A stretch of DNA of 64,000 nucleotides from an uncultured bacterium (GCA_902788345.1 CADAJP010000005.1:1-64000); one strand, 5' to 3'. Counted from the stretch's first letter, positions 26,469 through 37,240 are shown. The notes: generated from the letters alone by a model not told the origin. Program-made: numbers and translations.

Positions 26469-28175
26469 TTAAACTAAAGCCTTGCGAATTTCCTGGTTAA
26501 AGATAATTCTGCCGACTGTAGTTTCAATTCTTTCGCCTTTTTCATCACGAACAACGATTTTGTCGTGAAGCTTGATAACCTTAACTTCATAAGCTGAAAT
26601 TGCATCTTCAAAGCTGTAGAAGTATCCTTGTACTTCCTGATTAGGATCTTTCATAGTCGTTAAGTAATACATACCCAAGACCATATCCTGTGAAGGAGAT
26701 ACAATAGGTTTACCATTTGCAGGTGCAAGTAAGTTATTTGTAGCTAACATCAACATTCTTGCTTCTGCCTGAGCTTCGATTGACAAAGGTACGTGAACAG
26801 CCATCTGGTCACCATCGAAGTCAGCATTGAACGCTGTACAAGCTAATGGATGAAGCTGTATTGCACGACCTTCAACTAATTTAGGTTCGAAAGCCTGAAT
26901 ACCTAATCTGTGAAGGGTTGGAGCACGGTTCAATAATACCGGATGCCCGTCAATAACCTCTTCTAAGATATCCCAAATAACAGGATCTGATCTTTCAATC
27001 TTCTTCTTAGCAGATTTGATATTCTGAACATAACCGCGTTCTATTAATTTATTAATAACAAACGGTTTGAATAATTCGATAGCCATTTCTTTTGGCAAAC
27101 CGCATTGATTTAAGCGCAGAGAAGGACCAACAACGATAACTGAACGACCGGAGTAGTCAACACGTTTACCTAACAAGTTTTGACGGAAACGACCTTGTTT
27201 ACCTTCAATGATGTTAGATAAAGATTTCAACGCTCTGTTGTTAGGGCCAACTACGGTTCTTCCGCGTCTGCCGTTATCAATTAAAGCATCAACTGCTTCT
27301 TGTAACATTCTTTTTTCGTTTCTGACGATAATTTCAGGAGCTCCCATTTCCAAAAGTCTTTGTAAACGGTTGTTTCTGTTAATTACACGTCTGTATAGGT
27401 CGTTCAAATCTGATGTTGCAAATCTGCCGCCATCTAACTGAACCATAGGTCTTAAATCCGGAGGAGTAACAGGAACAACGTCCATAATCATCCAAGTCGG
27501 ATCTGTTTCAGACTGAATTAAATTATCTAATAATCTTAATCTCTTGATTAATTTTGATTTTTTCTGAACAGAAACACTGCCTTCAAGTTCTGTTCTGATT
27601 TCTTCAGCCAGTGCTTTAATATCAATTTCAGAAAGTAATTGTTTTATAGCTTCTGCACCAATACCTACTTTTAATGTAGAATCTTCATTTTCAGCCATAT
27701 AATCATCATATTCTTCTTCTGATAACAACTGAAGTTTTTTGAAATCTGAATCACCGCCGTCTAAAACAACATAGCTGTTGAAATAGATAACCTGTTCAAG
27801 ATTTTTCAAAGTCATATCTAAAAGTAAGCCTAAATATGAAGGAATACCTTTTAAGAACCAGATATGAGAAACAGGAGCAGCAAGTTTGATGTGTCCCATT
27901 CTGTGACGTCTTACTTTACTGTCTGTAACTTCAACACCGCAGCGTTCGCAGATAATACCTTTATGTCTTACTCTTTTATATTTTCCGCAATAACATTCCC
28001 AGTCCTTTGTAGGTCCAAAAATTCTTTCGCAGAACAAACCGTCTCTTTCCGGTTTTAATGTACGATAGTTTATAGTTTCCGGTTTTGTAACTTCGCCGTG
28101 TGACCATTGAAGTATTCTTTCCGGAGAAGCTATACTGATTCGTATATAGTCAAAATAATCTATACTTGTTGACAT
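26469..28175 (-). CDS. rpoC1: RNA polymerase beta-prime subunit, N-terminal part (RpoC1, gamma)
   Basis: The N-terminal piece of the split beta-prime subunit, 568 residues. It has the zinc finger [20 protein letters not shown], the clamp, the active-site loop [15 protein letters not shown] that holds the catalytic magnesium, and an end just past [17 protein letters not shown] separate rpoC1 is characteristic of Cyanobacteria and their non-photosynthetic relatives (and plastids). It lies between rpoB and rpoC2 on the minus strand. Confidence 0.97.
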   Translation of the reverse strand: MSTSIDYFDYIRISIASPERILQWSHGEVTKPETINYRTLKPERDGLFCERIFGPTKDWECYCGKYKRVRHKGIICERCGVEVTDSKVRRHRMGHIKLAAPVSHIWFLKGIPSYLGLLLDMTLKNLEQVIYFNSYVVLDGGDSDFKKLQLLSEEEYDDYMAENEDSTLKVGIGAEAIKQLLSEIDIKALAEEIRTELEGSVSVQKKSKLIKRLRLLDNLIQSETDPTWMIMDVVPVTPPDLRPMVQLDGGRFATSDLNDLYRRVINRNNRLQRLLEMGAPEIIVRNEKRMLQEAVDALIDNGRRGRTVVGPNNRALKSLSNIIEGKQGRFRQNLLGKRVDYSGRSVIVVGPSLRLNQCGLPKEMAIELFKPFVINKLIERGYVQNIKSAKKKIERSDPVIWDILEEVIDGHPVLLNRAPTLHRLGIQAFEPKLVEGRAIQLHPLACTAFNADFDGDQMAVHVPLSIEAQAEARMLMLATNNLLAPANGKPIVSPSQDMVLGMYYLTTMKDPNQEVQGYFYSFEDAISAYEVKVIKLHDKIVVRDEKGERIETTVGRIIFNQEIRKALV

Positions 28176-28235
28176 TTTTAAATGTTCTCCTTTTTATTTG
28201 AAGGGGAGAGGTTATCCCCCCCTGAATTATCTTTA

Positions 28236-31200
28236 TTACAAATCACCAAAAGTGGTTGGTGTTTCAAAGAAGTTAATATTTAACAACTCTGAATCAACAT
28301 CTGACAACGTACGTTTTGGAGCAGCTTTTCTCAAGTCGTCCATATCAGTCATCAAATCAACTTCGGTTCCGTCTTTTTTAGCAACGGTTATATCCAAACC
28401 GATACTCTGCAATTCTCTTACAAGTACCTTAAATGATTCAGGAATACCAGGTCTTGGGATATTATCACCCTTAACGATTGCTTCGTATGCTCTGTTTCTT
28501 CCGTTAACATCATCAGATTTGATTGTTAACATTTCCTGCAGAGTATAAGCTGCACCGTAAGCTTCTAATGCCCATACTTCCATTTCCCCGAATCTCTGAC
28601 CGCCGAATTGTGCTTTACCACCTAATGGCTGCTGAGTAACAAGTGAATAAGGACCTGTACTTCTTGCGTGAATTTTATCATCTACCAAGTGAACTAATTT
28701 CAGGAAGTAAGTTAAACCAACTGCAACCGGTCTATCAAACGGTTCACCGGTTCTGCCGTCAATAAGCGTAACCTTACCGTCTTCGCCAACCCAAGTTGCA
28801 CCTGATTTTTTAATACCTTCAAGTAATTCACCTTTAGTAACGATTTCAGATTCGTTTTCACCGTACATTTCATCAAACGCAGGTGCTTCATAATGCTTAC
28901 CTGTCAAGTATGCAGCCAAACCTAACAACAATTCGTAAGTCTGACCAACATTCATACGAGAAGGTACACCTAACGGATTCAATACGATATCAACAGGAGT
29001 TCCGTCAGGTAAGAACGGCATATCTTCTTTTGGAAGAATTCTTGAAACAATACCTTTGTTTCCGTGACGACCTGAAAGTTTATCACCGACAGAAACTTTA
29101 CGTTTTTGAGCGATATAAACTCTGATTACGGTATTTGCTCCAGGAGGTAATTCATCACCTTTTTCTCTGTCAAATACCTTAACGTCAAGAACTCTGCCGC
29201 CGCCGCCGTGAGGAACTCTTAATGAATTATCTTTTACATCTCTTGCTTTTTCAGCAAAGATTGCTCTTAACAATTTTTCTTCTGGCGGATGTTCAGATTC
29301 TCCCTTTGGAGTAACCTTACCAACAAGAATATCATCAGGATAAACTCTTGCACCGATACGAACAATACCGCGTTCATCCAAATGTCTTAATGCATCTTCT
29401 GATACATTTGGAATTTCTCTTGTTATTTCTTCCGGCCCGAGTTTTGTCTGACGAGCTTCGATTTCTAATTTTTCAATATGTAATGAAGTGAAGATATCAT
29501 CATGTACGCATCTTTCAGAAAGCAAGATAGCGTCTTCATAGTTGTAACCTTCCCAAGGCATATAAGCAACAAGAATATTTTTACCTAATGAAAGTTCACC
29601 GCCGCAAGTCGAAGCACCGTCTGCAATTACATCGCCTGCTTTAACTTTATCACCTTCGTGAACAATAGGTCTTTGGTTAATACAAGTATCCTGGTTACTT
29701 CTTACATATTTCATCAATGTATAAATATGAGATTTGCCATGTTGGTCTTTGATAACAATTTCTTCACCAACTACTCTTTCAACGGTACCGTCAACATCAG
29801 CAACGATAACCATACCGGAGTCTTTCGCAACACGAGCTTCCAAACCTGTACCAACTCTTGGTCTTTGAGTAATCAAAAGAGGTACTGCCTGACGCTGCAT
29901 GTTAGAACCCATCAGTGCACGGTTCGCGTCATCATGTTCGATAAACGGAATCATTGATGTAGCAACAGATATAATCTGAATAGGACATACACCGACATAG
30001 TCAACACGAGATGCCGGCTCCATGACAAATTCAGAACGATATCTTACAGGAACAATCTCATCTTTGAATGTTCTGTCTTTATTCAATTTAACGTCTGCCG
30101 GAGCGCAACGGTAATTTTCATCGGCATCAGCTGTCATATAAACAACTTCATCGGTTACAACACCATCTTTAACAACAAAGAACGGTGATTCAATGAAACC
30201 GTAATCGTTAACTCTTGCGTGAGTAGCCAATGAACCGATTAAGCCGGCATTCGGACCTTCCGGAGTTTCAATAGGACAAATACGTCCATAGTGAGAAGGG
30301 TGGATATCACGAACAGGGAAACCTGCTCTTTCTCTTTGCAAACCGCCAGGTCCTAATGCAGAAATACGTCTTTTGTGAGTTAATTCTGCAAGCGGATTAG
30401 TCTGATCCATAAATTGTGATAACTGTGAACTGCCGAAAAATTCTTTTAATGACGCAACCAAAGGTTTTGTATTTAAAAGATTTAACGGAGTCAATGTTTC
30501 GGAATCCTGAAGAGTCATTCTTTCTTTAACGATTCTTTCAATTCTTGAAAGACCAACTCTGAATTGGTTTTGAAGAAGTTCGCCAACCGAACGGATTCTT
30601 CTGTTACCCAAGTGGTCAATATCGTCTAATGTCCCTTCGTCATAAGTTAAGTTGATTAAATATTCTATTGTTGAAACGATATCTTCAACAGTCAAAGTTC
30701 TTTGATTTTTAGGAATATTTAAGTTAAGTTTTTTATTTAATTTATAACGACCTACACGACCAATATCGTATTTCTTGGCATCAAAAAATCTTGATTCAAG
30801 AATTTGACGGCCGCCCTGAGGAGATGCAGGATCTCCTGGTCTGATTTTTTTGTATAAATCAATTAAAGCTTCATCGGTAGTTTCTGCTGTATCTTTATCA
30901 AGAGTTTTCTTTAAGAAATCAAAATGAGTGAATTTTGATTCCATTTCAGCAACAGTAATACCCATAGCTTTAAGTAATGTTGTAGCTAAAATTTTTCTGT
31001 TTTTATCAATTTTAACGTGGATAACATCATTGGCATCTGTTTCGAATTTAACCCATGCACCTCTGTTCGGAATCATTGTAGCGTTATACAAACGTTTTCC
31101 GTTCGGAGAGATAGTTTTATCAAAATAAACACCAGGAGAACGAACAATCTGAGATACGATTACACGTTCTGCACCGTTTACAATGAATGTACCTTTGTCA

Positions 31201-31553
31201 GTCATAGTCGGAATATCACCGATATAAACTTCCTGTTCTTTAATTTCACCACTGTCACGGTTAACTAATCTGATCATTACACGCAATTGCTTTGCATAAG
31301 TTGCGTCATGAATTCTGGCTTCCTCTACCGTATACTTTGCATTGTCAAAAGTATAATTCGGTAAAAAGTGCAATTCTAATCTTCCTGTATAGTCTTTAAT
31401 AGGTGAAAAAGCAAGTAATTCTTCTTTTAAACCTTCAGTTAAAAACCATTCAAATGATTTTTTCTGCACTTCAATAAGATCGGGTAAATCGTCCAAACGA
31501 GTATGAGGAATACCCATCGGCGTTACTCTTTTTTCGTATTTAGTGTTAGACAT
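28236..31553 (-). CDS. rpoB: RNA polymerase beta subunit
   Basis: The 1105-residue beta subunit. The rifampicin pocket is visible in [20 protein letters not shown] followed by the [12 protein letters not shown] block, and the C-terminal clamp-binding segment includes [20 protein letters not shown]. It is shorter than the proteobacterial protein, as in the cyanobacterial lineage. It heads rpoB-rpoC1-rpoC2; unlike many bacteria there is no rplJ-rplL directly upstream in this window. Confidence 0.98.
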   Translation of the reverse strand: MSNTKYEKRVTPMGIPHTRLDDLPDLIEVQKKSFEWFLTEGLKEELLAFSPIKDYTGRLELHFLPNYTFDNAKYTVEEARIHDATYAKQLRVMIRLVNRDSGEIKEQEVYIGDIPTMTDKGTFIVNGAERVIVSQIVRSPGVYFDKTISPNGKRLYNATMIPNRGAWVKFETDANDVIHVKIDKNRKILATTLLKAMGITVAEMESKFTHFDFLKKTLDKDTAETTDEALIDLYKKIRPGDPASPQGGRQILESRFFDAKKYDIGRVGRYKLNKKLNLNIPKNQRTLTVEDIVSTIEYLINLTYDEGTLDDIDHLGNRRIRSVGELLQNQFRVGLSRIERIVKERMTLQDSETLTPLNLLNTKPLVASLKEFFGSSQLSQFMDQTNPLAELTHKRRISALGPGGLQRERAGFPVRDIHPSHYGRICPIETPEGPNAGLIGSLATHARVNDYGFIESPFFVVKDGVVTDEVVYMTADADENYRCAPADVKLNKDRTFKDEIVPVRYRSEFVMEPASRVDYVGVCPIQIISVATSMIPFIEHDDANRALMGSNMQRQAVPLLITQRPRVGTGLEARVAKDSGMVIVADVDGTVERVVGEEIVIKDQHGKSHIYTLMKYVRSNQDTCINQRPIVHEGDKVKAGDVIADGASTCGGELSLGKNILVAYMPWEGYNYEDAILLSERCVHDDIFTSLHIEKLEIEARQTKLGPEEITREIPNVSEDALRHLDERGIVRIGARVYPDDILVGKVTPKGESEHPPEEKLLRAIFAEKARDVKDNSLRVPHGGGGRVLDVKVFDREKGDELPPGANTVIRVYIAQKRKVSVGDKLSGRHGNKGIVSRILPKEDMPFLPDGTPVDIVLNPLGVPSRMNVGQTYELLLGLAAYLTGKHYEAPAFDEMYGENESEIVTKGELLEGIKKSGATWVGEDGKVTLIDGRTGEPFDRPVAVGLTYFLKLVHLVDDKIHARSTGPYSLVTQQPLGGKAQFGGQRFGEMEVWALEAYGAAYTLQEMLTIKSDDVNGRNRAYEAIVKGDNIPRPGIPESFKVLVRELQSIGLDITVAKKDGTEVDLMTDMDDLRKAAPKRTLSDVDSELLNINFFETPTTFGDL

Positions 31554-31787
31554 TAAGTCACCTCGTTTTAATAATGGTGTGTACTACAAAAATTTTTCTA
31601 ACTTAAGGCTGTTGACCCTCTACCGATTAATTTTTCATGTTTATTTTCCGGTAAATAATGCAATTTTCATGGGTTTGTAAAGTTGGTAAAAAGCACTTAT
31701 ACTCAAATTTTCAGAGTTTTGGGCACAATTTACCCCACCCTACATTTGCATGTTCTCTAATCTTATTACATCAATATTTATAGTCAA
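31554..31787 (-). promoter_or_regulatory. rpoB promoter and long 5' leader
   Basis: On the minus strand TTGACT (31782-31787), a 16-base spacer and TAAGAT (31760-31765) form a sigma-70-like promoter. The predicted transcript would carry about 200 bases before the rpoB ATG, a long leader for this compact genome, with GAGGTGA before the start. I see no ORF in it. Confidence 0.55.
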
Positions 31788-31932
31788 GAAATTTTGGGGT
31801 ATTTTTCCTAAATTTTTCACATTTTTCTTAATAAAAATTTACAATAAAAATACGCATAGCCAAAAGTTTGACTATTCGTGAATTACACTGTCAACCCCTA
31901 TTTTTAAAATTCACTAAACATTGCATAAATAA

Positions 31933-31960
31933 AGGGTTTTGACAAAATCGCCAAAACCCG
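31933..31960 (-). terminator. GGGTTTTGGC hairpin, possible terminator
   Basis: GGGTTTT / AAAACCC stem followed by TTTATTT on the minus strand, about 110 bases beyond the first terminator of the small-protein operon. It may be a second, backup terminator. The rest of 31788-32043 is AT-rich with no gene seen. Confidence 0.45.
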
Positions 31961-32042
31961 CTCAATACAAAACATATAAAGATATTATCTTATAAACTCT
32001 TTTTAAAATTTTTATAAACTTATTTAAAAATTTGCAAACAAA

Positions 32043-32074
32043 AAGGTCATAAACCAAAATAGTCTATGACCAAT
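32043..32074 (-). terminator. Terminator of the 32569-32094 operon
   Basis: GGTCATAGAC / GTTTATGACC (one G-U pair on the minus strand) followed by five T, about 20 bases after the stop at 32094. Confidence 0.8.
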
Positions 32075-32093
32075 AATTTTCAAGTCCGGTAGC

Positions 32094-32342
32094 CTAATCT
32101 TTGACAATTCCGTTATTATGGAACATCAAAGATTTTTCCAGCTCCCATTTTCTTTGTCGGACATCTTCTATATGTTGTTTGATTTCATTGAGTTCAGAAA
32201 GCAAAGTATCTAAATCTTTGTCCTGATGAACTCTTTGAGCCTGCATTTCTTTTCTTTCCGGAACAATATCATCATTCCAGTCGGCAAGAAAACAGCCTTT
32301 TTCAAATAACATTCTTTCGTAGTCCATTTCACATATCTCCAA
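32094..32342 (-). CDS. Small coiled-coil protein, 82 residues
   Basis: No family recognised. The N-terminus (MEICEMDYERMLFEKGCFLADW) is acidic, and residues about 35-72 form a heptad-like coiled coil (DLDTLLSELNEIKQHIEDVR). No signal peptide. It lies 17 bases after the 69-residue gene and shares its terminator, so the two form an operon. Together with 32763-33296 it is part of a group of small cytosolic coiled-coil proteins next to clpP. Confidence 0.62.
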   Translation of the reverse strand: MEICEMDYERMLFEKGCFLADWNDDIVPERKEMQAQRVHQDKDLDTLLSELNEIKQHIEDVRQRKWELEKSLMFHNNGIVKD

Positions 32343-32359
32343 TAATCTCTAGCTTATGC

Positions 32360-32569
32360 TTAACCTCTGTCTGACAACAATTCCTGAAAGAAATCTGTCA
32401 ATTTGAAGTTGCCATATTTAAACGGATAAGGCTTTCTCATATACTCTGTATCTGTAATACGATTTAATGTTTCCATTTCTTCATTTGACAATGTACCAAA
32501 ATCAAAACTTGTCATTTCAGCATAATCAATCATTAAATCTTCTACATCCATAATTCTTTTTTCAGACAT
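32360..32569 (-). CDS. Small acidic protein, 69 residues
   Basis: No family recognised. Strongly acidic first half (MDVEDLMIDYAEMTSFDFG) and an aromatic, basic second half (MRKPYPFKYGNFKLTDFF). AAGGAGTG precedes the ATG. It is the first gene of a two-gene operon with the 82-residue coiled-coil protein. Confidence 0.6.
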   Translation of the reverse strand: MSEKRIMDVEDLMIDYAEMTSFDFGTLSNEEMETLNRITDTEYMRKPYPFKYGNFKLTDFFQELLSDRG

Positions 32570-32681
32570 TTCTACACTCCTTAAACATGTATTAAACTCT
32601 ACATGTAATAAATCGGATCTTTAGTGAAATAACTTTAGAAAATTGAAGTAGTTTGTAACAATTATTAACAATAAAAATTTT

Positions 32682-32721
32682 AAACGGGACCTGAATATTA
32701 AGTTCAGATCCCGTTTTCGTA
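32682..32721 (-). terminator. Terminator of the 33296-32763 gene
   Basis: A 14-pair stem AAACGGGATCTGAA / TTCAGGTCCCGTTT on the minus strand with one U-G pair, preceded and followed by A/T tracts. Confidence 0.82.
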
Positions 32722-32762
32722 GGGTTAGTTAATTGGATAAAAGAGGGTTAAATTAAATCTTT

Positions 32763-33296
32763 TTAAGCATTAGCTACATATTTTGGAGCTAAATCTTTTA
32801 TGCCCTGATCCCTTGCTTCTTTTGCAGCTTTAATTTCTTCCGTTATTTCTTGAAGCTGAGTAGTCAAGGATTCTTTTTCCTGAGCAATTTTTCCTTCTTC
32901 AACTTTTAAATTCTTTTCTTCTTGTTGTTTAACAAGTTCTCTGCCCTGCACCCACAGAGAGTTCATAATATAATTCTGCATATTCTGCATCATTGCAGGA
33001 TTTTGCTGCATCATGCCTGCATTTTGTTGTTGGAACATTGCAGTCATCATTGGAGCATTAGAATTCATATACTGCATTGCAGATGCATTTGCAAAAGACA
33101 AATAACCGATTGCCCTGCCCATCATTGAACCGGGACATTTCAACAAATCACCTATTGAAACACTTCCGTTACCAATAATTGCGGCATATTCTTGGAGATG
33201 TCTTAATTTTCTTGAAATCTTACTCAGTTTATACTGAATATCAGATTTCTGCTTTAGCAAGTCATGTACTCTTGCTGCAAACATTAAGAATGCCAT
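32763..33296 (-). CDS. Met-rich coiled-coil protein
   Basis: A 177-residue protein of unknown function. Residues about 14-38 form a first coiled coil (SDIQYKLSKISRKLRHLQEY); the centre (about 68-110) is rich in Met, Gln, Asn and Ala (MMTAMFQQQNAGMMQQNPAM); a second long charged coiled coil covers about 115-165. No Sec signal. AGGTAGGTAAGG precedes the ATG, and a TATATATGTAGG element resembling the shared promoter motif lies upstream, but with different spacing. The architecture, helices around a Met/Gln-rich linker, recalls secreted filament or translocator-type proteins, but that is speculation. Confidence 0.62.
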   Translation of the reverse strand: MAFLMFAARVHDLLKQKSDIQYKLSKISRKLRHLQEYAAIIGNGSVSIGDLLKCPGSMMGRAIGYLSFANASAMQYMNSNAPMMTAMFQQQNAGMMQQNPAMMQNMQNYIMNSLWVQGRELVKQQEEKNLKVEEGKIAQEKESLTTQLQEITEEIKAAKEARDQGIKDLAPKYVANA

Positions 33297-33355
33297 AGCC
33301 TTACCTACCTTTAACCTTTTTAACTAACCTAATTTTTTTAACCTACATATATATA

Positions 33356-33391
33356 AAAACATGCAATATCAAGTAATTGCATGTTTTTAGG
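33356..33391 (-). terminator. Terminator of clpP
   Basis: AAAACATGCAAT / ATTGCATGTTTT stem, followed on the minus strand by TTTTTATAT. It lies about 30 bases after the clpP stop. Confidence 0.85.
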
Positions 33392-33421
33392 CTTTTATTA
33401 AGTTTTGTTAACAATTCTATA

Positions 33422-34042
33422 TTACTTAGTTGTCGGAACTTTTTCTACAACCTTGTCAATAAGACCGTATTCCATAGCTTCATAAGCAGAAAGATAGTGA
33501 TCTCTTTCGCAATCTTCACGAACTTTATCAGGGTTTTGACCTGAATTTTTAGCAATAATATCAATCAACATATCTTTCATTCTGCGAATTTCTTTTGCTT
33601 CAAGTTCTATATCGGTTGCCTGACCTTTTGCACCGCCTAACGGCTGGTGAATCATTATTCTTGAACTTGGCAGGGACATTCTTTTACCTTTTGCGCCAGA
33701 GCAAAGCAAAAACGCACCCATTGAAGCTGCTTCACCCAGACATATCGTAGAAACAGGTGCTTTAATCAAATTCATAGTATCATAAATAGCCATGCCGGCA
33801 GTAATAACACCTCCGGGGCTATTAATATATAACATGATGTCTTTATCAGGATTTTCGCTATCTAGGAGTAAAAGCTGCGCAACAACAGAATTTGCGACAT
33901 CATCATCTATTTCAGTGCCAAGAAAAATTATTCTTTCTCTTAATAATCTTGAAAAAATATCAAAAGACTTTTCTCCTCTTGATGATGCTTCAATAACCGT
34001 AGGCACATAACCCATAATCTTCATATAAGTTTCCTGATCCAT
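33422..34042 (-). CDS. clpP: ATP-dependent Clp protease proteolytic subunit
   Basis: The serine-protease barrel that degrades proteins with ClpX or ClpC/A. The 206-residue protein has the catalytic Ser in [11 protein letters not shown], the catalytic His in [10 protein letters not shown], and the Asp in [21 protein letters not shown] precedes the ATG. No clpX is adjacent, so the gene is monocistronic with its own terminator. Confidence 0.97.
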   Translation of the reverse strand: MDQETYMKIMGYVPTVIEASSRGEKSFDIFSRLLRERIIFLGTEIDDDVANSVVAQLLLLDSENPDKDIMLYINSPGGVITAGMAIYDTMNLIKAPVSTICLGEAASMGAFLLCSGAKGKRMSLPSSRIMIHQPLGGAKGQATDIELEAKEIRRMKDMLIDIIAKNSGQNPDKVREDCERDHYLSAYEAMEYGLIDKVVEKVPTTK

Positions 34043-34146
34043 TTAATTCTCTCCTTTTTTACAATTTTATTCCAAACTATAAGATTGTGCAAGTTTACAA
34101 ACCAAATCAGATAAAACAAATTACTCTTAATTTCTCACTATTCACA

Positions 34147-34155
34147 TGCTATAAT
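34147..34155 (+). promoter_or_regulatory. Extended -10 promoter, probably leaderless mRNA
   Basis: TG-C-TATAAT ends six bases before the ATG at 34162. The predicted +1 coincides with the start codon and there is no Shine-Dalgarno sequence. Confidence 0.6.
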
Positions 34156-34161
34156 CAGTAT

Positions 34162-35076
34162 ATGAAAAAATTCATTACATTATTAATAATATTATTAATC
34201 AATATATTGCCTGCAATTTCAGAAGAGACAGATGTAAAACAACTCACAAATGATGATGTGATTTTGTATCAATCGGACAATGGTGATAAGTGGGGATTAA
34301 AAAGTCAAAGCGGAGAAATTTTAACTAAACCTGTTTATAAAAAAATGATAAGAATAGGTTATCACAGCTGGCTTGTCCAATCTTCAAAAGATAAATACGG
34401 CCTGACAGATGAAACAGGGAATGTTATAATATCGCCGAAATATAGACAAACTGACAGAATATTAGGTAAATATGTAAAACTTGGCAACACTAATGATTTT
34501 GGGCTGTATGATGAATACGGGAAAAATATAATTCCGCATAAATATCAAAAAATTGATTTACTTTTCGGCAAAATGTTTCTAACAATGAAAAATTATAAGT
34601 ACGGAGTTATGAGTTTTGACGGAAAAGTATTATTAGATAACGAATATGATGATATATACATGCCATCTTCAAGCGTAATGCGTATTCTTTACAACGGAGA
34701 ATGGTATGAAATAGAACAGGTTAATGCTCAGACTCTGTCCCTTCCTGAAAACGCAAAGGAACATATTTATGATGCGGATACCGGTATAAATCTGTATAAA
34801 ATCGTGAAAGAAACCGGAATTATTTCAGGATATTCGGTTGTAACTTTTTCAGATTACATAATAAAAATCTTTTCATCCATATCACCTGCACACGAAGAAA
34901 CAATTGATGAATTATTATTATCACACGGTGCAGATACAATAAGTCTTGTAAAAAAAATGAGCTGGATTCCAAAATATCCTATCACATATGCACAAAAATA
35001 TTACAAAATAGTCAGAAATCCTAATTCAGGACCGCTTGTCGATTTTAAAAACGATTTGAAAAAGAAAATGAATTAA
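34162..35076 (+). CDS. Exported WG-repeat protein
   Basis: A 304-residue secreted or periplasmic protein. A signal peptide (about 1-20) is followed by at least four WG-type beta repeats: KWGLKSQSGEI, KYGLTDETGNV, DFGLYDEYGKN and KYGVMSFDGKV. The remaining C-terminal 140 residues are not a repeat and I do not recognise them. I start at 34162 because the signal peptide and a leaderless extended -10 promoter fit there; the frame extends upstream to 34087 without a ribosome site. WG-repeat proteins are often surface or effector-related, role unknown here. Confidence 0.8.
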   Translation: MKKFITLLIILLINILPAISEETDVKQLTNDDVILYQSDNGDKWGLKSQSGEILTKPVYKKMIRIGYHSWLVQSSKDKYGLTDETGNVIISPKYRQTDRILGKYVKLGNTNDFGLYDEYGKNIIPHKYQKIDLLFGKMFLTMKNYKYGVMSFDGKVLLDNEYDDIYMPSSSVMRILYNGEWYEIEQVNAQTLSLPENAKEHIYDADTGINLYKIVKETGIISGYSVVTFSDYIIKIFSSISPAHEETIDELLLSHGADTISLVKKMSWIPKYPITYAQKYYKIVRNPNSGPLVDFKNDLKKKMN

Positions 35077-35079
35077 TTT

Positions 35080-35793
35080 TTATTTAAGGATACAATTGTC
35101 GGCGCGTTCAAACCATTTTGTACCGCTGACATCTGATAATTTCCGTTCTAAAAACTCTGCATAATCAGGATAATCTATCCTTTCTTTTACAAGCTCTTTT
35201 AAAGCTCTGCTTTTATTTACATCACCCTGCGTTTGCTTAAATCCCATTTTTTCATAAAACGGTACAGCTTCTTTATAAGCTACTAAAAATACATCTTCAA
35301 AATTATTTTTTGAAGCTTCTATTACAGAATCCATGAGTTTTTTCCCTATATTTGCCCCTCTTAGATTTTTATTTACGGCAATAGAATCTATATACAAAGT
35401 TAAAGGTTCTTTAATTTTTCCGTCAATATCAAGACTTCGTGAATATATTGCGGCTTTTATAGATCCCCATTTGTTTCGGGCAATCAAAAAAGTTGTATCC
35501 GGATCCTTCAATGCCTGCCTGTAGTCTTTGATATTATCCGCAATATAACTGTCATATACAGCCTTATCCATAGTTGGTTTTCTGCATTTCTTCCAAAACG
35601 GATGAGAAGAAGTATTTGCAAATATATCTAAGAAAAACTGACCAATTCCGCCAAGAAAAGTATTTGTATAACTTTTATTATAATCAAGTTCTCTGCATTC
35701 CAATATACCCTGATTTGTCTTAATTTTAAAAGGCTTTATCGGGCAATTTCTTGAAGTATAAGAAATATTTGGATTTATATTGCTGATTTGCAT
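35080..35793 (-). CDS. GNAT-family acetyltransferase
   Basis: A 237-residue protein. The GNAT fold lies in residues about 85-190: LYIDSIAVNKNLRGANIGKK is motif A with the acetyl-CoA pyrophosphate loop (RGANIG), followed by VAYKEAVPFYEKMGFKQ (motif B). The N-terminus begins MQISNINPNISYTSRN, a lineage-type start like that of the gene at 3663, and precedes an 80-residue region I do not recognise. Substrate unknown. It converges with the WG-repeat gene, with three bases between stops. Confidence 0.82.
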   Translation of the reverse strand: MQISNINPNISYTSRNCPIKPFKIKTNQGILECRELDYNKSYTNTFLGGIGQFFLDIFANTSSHPFWKKCRKPTMDKAVYDSYIADNIKDYRQALKDPDTTFLIARNKWGSIKAAIYSRSLDIDGKIKEPLTLYIDSIAVNKNLRGANIGKKLMDSVIEASKNNFEDVFLVAYKEAVPFYEKMGFKQTQGDVNKSRALKELVKERIDYPDYAEFLERKLSDVSGTKWFERADNCILK

Positions 35794-35854
35794 TTTAATA
35801 TTATAAAACGAAACAAAAAATAATTTGCATTTATGGACTATTATACATTATTCG

Positions 35855-35863
35855 TGATATACT
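35855..35863 (+). promoter_or_regulatory. Extended -10 promoter, probably leaderless mRNA
   Basis: TG-A-TATACT ends six bases before the hom ATG, with no Shine-Dalgarno sequence between them; the spacing is identical to 1809-1817 and 34147-34155. Confidence 0.55.
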
Positions 35864-35869
35864 AGGCTT

Positions 35870-37141
35870 ATGAATAAGAAGATAAAAATAGGATTAATTG
35901 GTTTAGGTACTGTTGGCGGCGGAGTTTTCAAATGCCTTCAGCAATATGAAAACATTGAAATTGTAAAAATCGCCGTTCACAACAAAAATAAAAAAAGAAA
36001 CATTGATAATCTGGATGAAAGCATAATTACCGACAATCCTTATGAAGTTGTCAATAATCCTGAAATTCAGATAGTGGCAGAACTTATTGGCGGAACAGAA
36101 CCTGCGTATGATTTAATCAAAACCGCTATGATTAACGGAAAACATATAGTAACCGCAAACAAAGAACTTCTTGCAAAGCATGGCGAAGAACTTTTTAAAA
36201 TTGCACAAGAAAATAATAAAGTCATTTTGTACGAAGCAGCCATTGCCGGCGGTATTCCTTTAATTATGCCGATAAAAACAATTCTTGCCGGAAATAAAAT
36301 CAGCAAAATTAAAGCTATTTTGAACGGTACAACAAATTATATTTTAACCAAAATGGATGTTCTTGGTGCATCATATAATGATGTATTAAGGGAAGCTCAA
36401 GACCTTGGATATGCAGAAACAAACCCGACAGGCGATGTGGAAGGCTTTGATGCCGCATACAAAATCACAACACTTGCAACTATTGCATTCGGTAAAAGAA
36501 TAAAATTTGAAAATGTATATAGAGAAGGTATTACACAAATACGCCCAGAAGATATGAAAGCTGCAAATGAAATGGGTTATAAAATAAAACTTATTGCATC
36601 TGCAGAAATGGATGAAAATAATCATGCGGATGTAAGAGTTCATCCGATGCTTGTTCCAAAGACTAAAACTCTCGCACACATTGATTATGTAACTAATGCC
36701 GTTACATTAACCGGACACCCTGTGGGAGAAATTACACTTTCAGGGCCGGGAGCAGGAGAATTTCCTACTGCAAGTTCAGTTTTAGGAGATATACTCGCAA
36801 TTGTTTCAGAACTAGACAACGAAAACATTTTACCGATGATGAAATGTAAACATGATGAAAATGCTGTTATGACAAATATTTTAGATACAAAAAATAAATA
36901 CTACTTATCGATAACGGCAAACAATAAAACGGGTGTAATTGCAAAACTTGGTAAGGCATGCGAAATAAATAATATCAGTCTTGCAAGCATCGTACAAAAA
37001 GAAATTGCAAAAGATGAATGTGCAGAAATTACTGTTATTACAGAGCTTTGCAAAGAACAAGATATGAGAAACGTAATTGAATACTTAAAAGCTGATGAAT
37101 CCATTGTCAATGTTAACAGCCTGATTAGAGTTCAATTGTAA
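35870..37141 (+). CDS. hom: Homoserine dehydrogenase
   Basis: Reduces aspartate semialdehyde to homoserine for threonine and methionine synthesis. The 423-residue protein has the NAD(P)-binding GLIGLGTVGGGV, then TANKELLAKHG, the catalytic domain with GTTNYILTKM and GDVEGFDAAYK, and a C-terminal ACT domain (about 340-423) for feedback control. Full length for the single-function enzyme. Confidence 0.97.
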   Translation: MNKKIKIGLIGLGTVGGGVFKCLQQYENIEIVKIAVHNKNKKRNIDNLDESIITDNPYEVVNNPEIQIVAELIGGTEPAYDLIKTAMINGKHIVTANKELLAKHGEELFKIAQENNKVILYEAAIAGGIPLIMPIKTILAGNKISKIKAILNGTTNYILTKMDVLGASYNDVLREAQDLGYAETNPTGDVEGFDAAYKITTLATIAFGKRIKFENVYREGITQIRPEDMKAANEMGYKIKLIASAEMDENNHADVRVHPMLVPKTKTLAHIDYVTNAVTLTGHPVGEITLSGPGAGEFPTASSVLGDILAIVSELDNENILPMMKCKHDENAVMTNILDTKNKYYLSITANNKTGVIAKLGKACEINNISLASIVQKEIAKDECAEITVITELCKEQDMRNVIEYLKADESIVNVNSLIRVQL

Positions 37142-37176
37142 TTGTAACAAATTATTAATATAAAATTTTAGAAAAA

Positions 37177-37216
37177 GGCAATTAATTTAGAGTTATATAC
37201 TTTATATATACAAGAG
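37177..37216 (+). promoter_or_regulatory. Shared promoter-like element, copy b
   Basis: GGCAATT (37177-37183), exactly 15 bases, then ACTTTATATATACAAGAG. The ATG follows 24 bases after the element. The arrangement matches elements upstream of 46732, 50084, 60595 and at 62047. Confidence 0.7.
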
Positions 37217-37240
37217 CAGAGTATATATAAGGATTTATTT

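Noticed and set aside
22756..31268. Long plus-strand frames opposite rpoB, rpoC1 and rpoC2
   Set aside because: Antisense shadows of strongly conserved genes.
33296..33360. Possible pairing of the candidate sRNA (61888-62005) with the ribosome site of the gene at 33296
   Set aside because: Two matching stretches of eight to nine bases occur, but both sequences are low-complexity purine/pyrimidine tracts, so chance is likely.
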